Below are positions 57,593 through 64,000 of a stretch of DNA of 64,000 nt, piece by piece (the stretch's first letter is position 1; every line of letters starts with the position of its first letter). Source of the stretch: Coniferiporia sulphurascens (lineage: Eukaryota > Basidiomycota > Agaricomycetes > Hymenochaetales > Hymenochaetaceae); contig NBBA01000010.1 in NCBI GenBank assembly GCA_002794785.1, positions 930,001 to 994,000 of the forward strand, written 5' to 3'. Position numbers and translations under genes: made by a program. A model generated the notes under the pieces. It was not told where the DNA came from. It made no database searches and saw only the letters and a list, made by a program, of their open reading frames with translations.

Positions 57593-57867
57593 GGCAAGTC
57601 AAGTAAAGATGGCGATTGAGAAAGGGATGATGAGAGCGCACAGTGTACCGCACGCCCATGATGGGCCCTGCTGTCTGACAGCAAACCGTGAGACCCTCGT
57701 GAATACTATCAATTAGTAAATGCGGTATGCAAGGTCTCAAATCGGGGGGCGGCGCTTCCCGTGGCGCACTGGTGCGGTAAGTATGTGAATCACACAAATA
57801 TAATTATAGCCCAGTGGTCAGGAGAATTCCAAACCCCGTTTCAGTCCCATCTCAGCTGCAGGATGTG

Positions 57868-58891
57868 CCTGGATCCGCCGGGTCGTCCAGTATCACGCAG
57901 TGCCGGTCGCTCTGGATGTGGATCTGCTTAACCACTTGCGCCCTGCGTGAATTGTCCAATCGCACACTGAAGGTTCAGAGTGGCCACGTATCCCGGCGCT
58001 GCCATCCTTTGAACGTGGCGAATACAAAAACGCCGTTATGCGAAACGCGATTATCAGGAATTGCTATCAGATGAAGCGTGATATTATGGATGTATATTGT
58101 CTTCCAAAGTTCCTGACTTCTGCTGACTTTAAAAGCTTCCCGGGGAGATGTGGAAAACTCAGCTGTCCAGCTGTCCTTACCAACGAAATACATCGTACTG
58201 TGCAGGGAAAAACGATCGGTAATCGGAAGCACCATCAGTCAAGATTCAAAACAGCCGACCACTAAGTATGCACGGAAGCACATATAATCAAAAACGGTCT
58301 CCTGCATGCATAGGTCTTAAGGCAGCTTTAATAATTGCTCAAGTGTTCCTGTAATGAGACCGGCCTATCTGAGCTTAGTTTGCGGATATACGGAAGCCAA
58401 AGACTCAAACTAACCTTACAAAGTTTCTCACCCATCCCATTGCGACACCTTCCTTTGATTGACCGACAGTTGCGTGCAGCCGTGGAGTAAAGTACGTAGA
58501 TTGACGCAGATGATTTCTTCTTTAGTCGCAGCGTGCCCCTGTAGGCTGCAGGGCAGTCTCGTTTCAGTCGGGAAGTATCAAGTCTGCTTGTCGTACAGAA
58601 GAAAGTTCAAGTATTTAAAAATCAAAATGTTGCCGACGAAGACATCTGAGAGCGCAAACTCAGGGCATCCCCTTTTTTAGGGCGTGAGAAAATGACGAGG
58701 TTGGACTCGGTAATGTGCGACTTGGGCACAAAAACCCGGAAACGGTATTTGATCGGCACACTTGGGATCGACATCCATCATCTGTCCATCCTGAATTCCT
58801 GTATGATAGGCCACCGCGATAAATCAATATGCAATGCGGGAAAAGCCAGAAAGCTACGGATACATGTGCAATCAAAGTCCAGAAACAAAGG
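57868..58891. other. Upstream block of P450 E, absent beside the left arm
   Basis: Non-coding as far as I can see; the longest frame (57975-58235, minus) matches nothing I know. GGATCTGCTTAACCA at 57920-57934 recurs at 61408-61422 upstream of gene F. No inverted termini or target duplication mark it as an insertion, so it is more likely deleted from the left side than added here. Confidence 0.5.
57920..57934 (-). promoter_or_regulatory. Shared upstream 15-mer of P450 E
   Basis: GGATCTGCTTAACCA lies about 330 bp before the E start codon and is identical to 61408-61422, about 280 bp before the F start codon. It may be a promoter element or simply conserved 5' flank from duplication. Confidence 0.4.
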
Positions 58892-58899
58892 TATATTTT

Positions 58900-61128
58900 T
58901 CACGTCCGCCTCCTCCTGAATAGGACTTTTGCCTTCGGATTCGGCACCACCGCCGACCCAAACTCGAAGTCCTTCGGGCGACCGGCCTCCGCATTCTCAA
59001 GCTTCACATCGTACGCTACGACCAAGTGCGCCATCATCGACTTGAGCTCGTTCGCTGCGAAAAAGCGCCCAGGACTGTTATAAAAGCGTAGTCGCAGAGG
59101 CAAACATGATCAGTGTTTAAGCTCATATAGACATCAGACAAGAGATGCGTCGAAAGGATGACTTACCACGCGTGGCGTCCATGACCGAATGGCAGATATT
59201 CCGAGCTCGTCGATACCATCTGGTGCTTCGTGCCCTCTCCCTCGCGTTCATCGCGCATAGCCGCGAAACGGAATCCATCAAAGTCGCGTGCGTTGCTGTA
59301 GTTCGCGTCGTCATAGTGCGGGGCTAGGGCGTTACACGAGACGAGCGTGCCTGCGGGTAAAAACGTGCCATCCGAAAGAGTATAGTCGGTAAGCGCCTTA
59401 CGCTGCATCGATACTGTTGTCCATCCAGTGGTTAGCGGGTCATAAGTAAAAAGGAGGAAAGGTGGGAGTACAAAGTCAGACAATCAGAATAGAACTCACG
59501 CATGCCAATCCCATTATAGCGCTGGGACTCCTTCATGAAACTATCGAGCTTCCGCATTTTGTTCATGGACGCCTTTGTCCAACCCTCAGCCTCGATCACG
59601 CGTTCCACTTCCTCGCGAAGCGGTTCGATATACTCTGGGCGGGCAGCAAGGTGAAGCAGCGCATGTGTGAAGCTCTGTCAATGCGACAGCAATGAGAATG
59701 ATATCATAGGAACAGAAGAGAACAAAAAGCTACATTCGACGAAGTGTGCACTGCGGCAAAGTTGAGCGTTAGGATGCGTTGCGTTAGGGCCTCAACCGTC
59801 CTCTGCTCGCCTTCCGCCTCATCCATAAGCCAGGAGAGCATGTCATTCTAGCGAAGTACCGGTCAGTAAATTCAATAAAGCGGATTGAGATAGAAGTACA
59901 CACGGGTTTGTCAGGCCAGTCTTTGCCATGTTCCTCGTACTGCTGGAGGCGATGCTCAATTATAGGCCTCAAATGCTTAACAGCACGACGCGTGCTACCT
60001 GGAACCGACGTCAATAGCTCGCCGACGATTCTAAGTTGGTTTGTCAGTAGCTGTTTCCTCTGATTGCTGTAGTAAGCTTATATCGCACCCTTTCAGCACA
60101 TCGGGAAACAAAGTGATTATCTGCGACCCTTTGATGACATCAACAGTGAATCGAATATTGAGGTCAATATAATCTTCGTTCCTGCCTAGTCAACAGTCGT
60201 AAGACTCTTCCTTGTTCCAGACCTCTGGTACAAACTCACAAAGGGGAAGTCCGACAAAAATACGATTGCTTGTTCTGCATACAATTTCCATGACAGCTTC
60301 GAGCCCGATCCGACTGACCCACTCTAAGTAAGCGGCCATTGTCAAGTTGCTTAATACCGTCGCAAGTAGTTTAACGTAGTTTTGCACGTACCGTCTCCCT
60401 TCGTTGGAATGCTATCCTCAAAAGCACACACAATCTCATCCTTGATCTCGTCAAAAAGTGTACCGATGTTGCGCGTCAGTTGGGAGCGGACGATCGGGAT
60501 GTGGTACTGGTTTTTCGCCACTAATTTCCCAAGCGTATGCTCCGTTGCAATCGTCTTCCCGCGTCGCACGCAATTCGACTTAGCTTCACAATGACACGAT
60601 ACTCAGACGTCACTCACATCATCTAAAGCCTCCAAAAATGACAGCTTGTCGTCTGGCGCTTTGCGCACCTCCTCGATAAGCTCAGGACTGCTCACGATGA
60701 CCATCCATCTTGCTAGCTCCGGAACTTTGAAAGTACGCGAGTTATACTAGAGTGGGCCGCGAAAGAGTCAGCCCCACCATGAAGAGATTACGCAAAGACC
60801 GGAACAGAGAAAACAACGAACCTTCTTATATCCCTCTTCGAGCATCGCCCTCGCGCCCATGAGAAACTTTATAGCGCCATAATAAGACGTCAATCTTCCC
60901 GAGGGCCCAACAGCAGGTACAGCGATCTGCAAACACAATGCAGCGTGAGCGCGGTGAAAAACAATAGAGGGAGTGTAAGACGGACATCTCGTTTCCTGGC
61001 ATTGATGTATTGCAGGGCGGAGTAAATGACGATAGCCGCGCAGGATACGACGTAACCCTTGTTGTCCTGGAGACCGAGGAGGAGGCTCTCTGGCGGAGGG
61101 GCCGCCGCCGTGAGGTTGTTAAAGGACA
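58900..61128 (-). CDS. Cytochrome P450, gene F (subfamily 2)
   Basis: Paralogue of D and E. The start is MSFNNLTAAAPPPESLLLGL (the upstream Leu-Ser codons are not used), with anchor GYVVSCAAIVIYSALQYINA. Further: IAVPAVGPSGRLTSYYGAIK, FKVPELARWMVIVSSPELIE, IATEHTLGKLVAKNQYHIPI, GTLFDEIKDEIVCAFEDSIP, EAVMEIVCRTSNRIFVGLPL, TSVPGSTRRAVKHLRPIIEH, FMKESQRYNGIGM (ExxR), LTDYTLSDGTFLPAGTLVSC, LPFGHGRHA, Cys split TG|T by the last intron, PGRFFAANELKSMMAHLVVA and KVLFRRRRT. The 3' end of this gene was also copied in inverted form to 50503-50797. It looks intact. Confidence 0.9.
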
Positions 61129-62361
61129 TGGACAAGAGTCGGGGGTGGTGATTGGGAGAGGTAGAGGAGTCAGCGGTGCGCCGTATTTGTATTACAGTTT
61201 CCCAGCCACGAGGGGGTGTTGCTTAGCGGACGAACTCGTGCGATCCCTTGTCATGAATAATACCAATTACGATGTCGTACTCCGCACCTCCGGATGCTTC
61301 TAGGTCGGGATCGAGCCATTTTCAGGCTTTTCGTGATGCGCCAACCGCGCACAAGTAAATTGTAATTTTAGCTGCCGACGAGTCCCATTTAGATAACCAA
61401 GCGTCTCGGATCTGCTTAACCAATTGCATCCCGCCGCCGACACAGTCGACAATGTCGAAGCGCCATGGACGTTATGACATATGCAGCATTGTTGTCGATT
61501 AACAAAGTATGGCCACGAATATGGCCACGAGTACGACCACGACTATGTCCCCTCCCTCTCAAGTCTATGTTTCAGTCGCTCCTGAGTATCTCCTGGGAAA
61601 GGTCGGCGGCCGTGTACTGCCTTCGCCAACAATTACCTGTAAGGCAAACCCAGTTACGTTAGCCGAGGGCTTCATCCAATCACGCGTGAGAGTACAAAGA
61701 AGCAGAAGTGGTCTGATAATTGCGAAGGCTATCCCTGGGATAAGGGGCTCAAAACCCGTCGTGTGAACCTGAGCGAAGTCGACCGGAGGACTCACCTGCC
61801 GTTGCTAACTACCAACTACGGCTGGAGTTGGCAAATTGCTCCCGAGTCCTACTAGACGCGGGCCTTGTCGTTCTGCTCTAATAATCGCGCACATTGCGCG
61901 TGCATTTTCGGGAATGTTGTGCTACGGTCGGGGGGGCACAAAAGTGGCATGACCTTTTGTGGACCGGTCCGCGAAAAACTGGAACAGACCGGAAATATGC
62001 TCTTATGGTAAAGGATTCCAGAACTCTTACGCTGCTCGAAGTCGTGGGCCGACGACAATTGGCGAATAGTTAGACGATAGTTAATGGCTTGAAGTTGGGA
62101 TTACGCGAGTTGATCACGTCATTGCAAGCAGCACGGCTATATTTACCGCGCCGCGGGATCGTGAATTCGCAAACTCTCAATTCAAATTCCCCGGGTCTAA
62201 CAAGCCGAAAATGGAAAATGATCGGCATGGATCGACCCACTCGATCCCTCTTGAATTCCTCATGAATCCAACTTGAAGCTGTCCACAAGAAAACAATACG
62301 CATACCAAGGGCCACTAATACACACGTAACTGGCTATTTCAAATGTGAGAAAAGAGAAAAA
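61129..62361. other. Intergenic between P450 genes F and G
   Basis: Promoter of F (with the shared 15-mer at 61408-61422) and 3' flank of G. Short GGCCACGA repeats occur near 61510-61530. No gene is seen. Confidence 0.5.
61408..61422 (-). promoter_or_regulatory. Shared upstream 15-mer of P450 F
   Basis: Identical to 57920-57934 upstream of gene E; flanking bases are also partly alike. Confidence 0.4.
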
Positions 62362-64000
62362 TTACATCCGTCTCCTGAACAGGACCTTCGCCTTCGGGTT
62401 TGGCACGACCGACACCCCGAATTCGAGGTCCTTCGGCCGGCCGGCCTCCGCATCCTCTAGCTTCACATCGTATGTCAGTATCAGGTACGCCATTATTGTC
62501 TTCATCTCAGATACCGCGAAAAAGCGACCTGAACTGTTTCAAAAAAGAGAAAGAAAGAAAAGGAAGAAAGAGGAAGAAAGAGGAAGGAAAAGCGAACTCA
62601 GTCAGTTGGTTTGCTCGTATACAGCCGCCACAAGGGCAACATCAAGAAGGAAAGGTAGCTTACCATCCATGACGTCCGTAACCGAATGACAGGTATTCCA
62701 AGCTCGTCGATACCATCTGGCGCTTCGCTCCCCCACCTTCGCCCTTCTCCCGCATGTGAGCGAAGCGAAATCCATCGAACTCATGCGCGTTCGCATAGTG
62801 TGTGTCGTCGTAATGCGCGGCCAGGACATTACACGCCACGATCGTGCCCGCGGGCAGAAACGTCCCGTCCGAAAGTGTGTAGTCGATAAGTGCCTTGCGG
62901 ATCAACGGAACTAATCATCCCGCAAGTATGTGATACCGGCGCGGTGACAGCGAGCATTATAAGACTGTACGGGGAATTAATTGTCTACTCACACATCCCT
63001 ATCCCAGTATACCTCTGTGACTCCTTCATAAAGCTATCGAGCTTCCACATCTTTCCTATGGCTACTTTCGTCCAGCCCTCTGTCTCTATCACGCGCTCCA
63101 CTTCCTCTCGGAGCGGTTCGATGTACTCCGGGCGTGCGGCGAGGTGGAATAGCGCATGTGTGAAGCTCTGCCAAAAGACGGTAATCATGATGATACCACC
63201 CAAGTGAATGGAGAAAAAGTGGATTACGTTTGACGTAGTGTGCACAGCAGCGAAGTTGAGCGCGAGTATGCGTTGCGTCAAAGCCTCGACTGTTCTCTGT
63301 CTGCCTTCCGCCTCGTCCATAAGCCAGGAGAGCATGTCGTTCTGATAGACCGCCGATCGGTAAGCTCATCCGGAGAGTTGAAAATATGGCTCTCACAGGC
63401 TTTCCGAGCCAATCCTTTCCATGTTGTTCATACTGTCGGAGCCGATGCTCAATTATAGGCCTCAAGTGTTTAACGCCGCGACGCCTGCTGGCCGGAACAG
63501 CCGTGAGGATTTCAGTAGCAATTCTAATTTACATTGTCAGCAAAAATACCCTCTGATTGTCGCGTTTTACTCGTGCGCTGTACCTTTTCAGTACTTCGGG
63601 AAATAATCCTAATACATGTGCCCCTTTCATGACATCAATGGTGAAACGAATATTGAGATCAATGTAATCCTTGTCTCTGCCTGATTGATAGCTGTGATGT
63701 CTTTTTTCTCTTTCACTTTCGGATATTTGATGCAGACTTACAGAGGGGAAGGCCGACAAGCATGCGGTTGCTTGTCCTGCAAATGATCTCCATCATGGTT
63801 TCCAGACCTACCCGGCTGACCCATTCTACATCAAGCACTTGTTGAGCGCACATTTACATGGAAATCACCGACAGAACGTACCTTCGCCCCTTGCTGGAAT
63901 ACTATCGTTAAAGGCACAAGCGATTTCATCCCTGATTTCGTCGAAAAGACTGAAGAGGTTGCGAGTTAGCTGGGAGCGCACGATCGGGACGTGATATCGA
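62362..64000 (-). CDS. Cytochrome P450, gene G (subfamily 2), 5' end outside window
   Basis: The 3' part of another D/E/F-type P450; the anchor and first exons lie beyond 64000. Seen in order: VPIVRSQLTRNLFSLFDEIR, DEIACAFNDSIPARG, MEIICRTSNRMLVGLPL, DKDYIDLNIRFTIDVMKGAH, DMLSWLMDEAEGRQRTVEAL, LNFAAVHTTSN (I-helix), KLDSFMKESQRYTGIGM (ExxR), IDYTLSDGTFLPAGTIVACN, EFDGFRFAHMREKGEGGGAK, FGYGRHG and, after the Cys-splitting intron, S-G-R-F-F, so the haem loop reads C-S-G where the others have C-P-G. It ends VLFRRRM and TAA at 62362-62364. Its last intron carries a long purine tract. Probably functional, but the loop change is unusual. Confidence 0.88.
62541..62592 (+). repeat. Purine-rich simple repeat in the last intron of P450 G
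   Basis: An uninterrupted run of A and G with GAAA/GGAAGAAA repeats. On the coding (minus) strand it is a pyrimidine tract just before the acceptor and could act as an extended polypyrimidine tract. Confidence 0.7.

Larger units (their letters stand above)
54519..57867 (-). repeat. Right arm of the P450 palindrome
   Basis: Inverted counterpart of 50806-54135; carries P450 E and a decayed P450 tail. Beyond 57867 the right side continues with about 1.02 kb (57868-58891) that is absent next to the left arm, and then P450 F. Confidence 0.88.

Noticed and set aside
57868..58891. Insertion of a mobile element beside P450 E
   Set aside because: No inverted termini or target duplication, and part of it matches the upstream region of gene F, so deletion on the other side is the simpler reading.
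42724..63335. Loss of the classical AGxxTT I-helix motif as a defect in the P450s
   Set aside because: All genes read AA(I/V)HT(S/T)SN at this place, so it is a shared family feature and not damage.

Overview
The window looks like nuclear DNA of a filamentous basidiomycete, most likely an Agaricomycete. Genes are broken by many introns of about 45-65 bp, most GT-AG. There is a FunK1-type fungal kinase, a divergent H2A/H2B pair, a Tad/I-type non-LTR retrotransposon and an expanded array of cytochrome P450 genes.

Left part (1-16 kb): the 3' end of a GH5 exo-beta-1,3-glucanase (+); a degraded FunK1 remnant and a complete FunK1 gene (-); two tandem secreted GH47 alpha-mannosidases (-); then H2B (-) and H2A (+) reading away from a shared promoter. 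Middle (16-40 kb): a full-length 6.7-kb LINE with a perfect 14-bp target-site duplication, one internal TGA in ORF1 and an intact EN-RT-RNase H ORF2; two tandem auxin-efflux-carrier-like transporters (+) separated by a TA-flanked DNA transposon that itself carries two LINE/SINE-like insertions at one site; an MFS transporter (+) with a 13-nt micro-exon; and two tandem short-chain dehydrogenases (-). At 40.5-42.5 kb are two housekeeping genes read divergently: ribosomal protein uL15 (-) and RNA polymerase II subunit Rpb11 (+).

Right part (42.7-64 kb): a cytochrome P450 array. Two genes of one subfamily (42.7-48.7 kb, -) are followed by at least four of another subfamily. Two of these form a large palindrome with arms of about 3.4 kb (50,806-54,135 + and 54,519-57,867 -). 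Its centre is a 383-bp TA-flanked element with about 47-bp inverted termini, and the arms end exactly at that element. A third partial copy of the arm (49.16-50.50 kb) still has the empty TA site. Several truncated P450 fragments mark the rearrangement joints.

Gene families in tandem pairs (GH47, transporter, SDR, P450, FunK1 plus remnant) are the main theme: local duplication, with transposable elements at several joints. The P450, SDR and MFS genes could belong to secondary or xenobiotic metabolism, but nothing in the sequence fixes a pathway.
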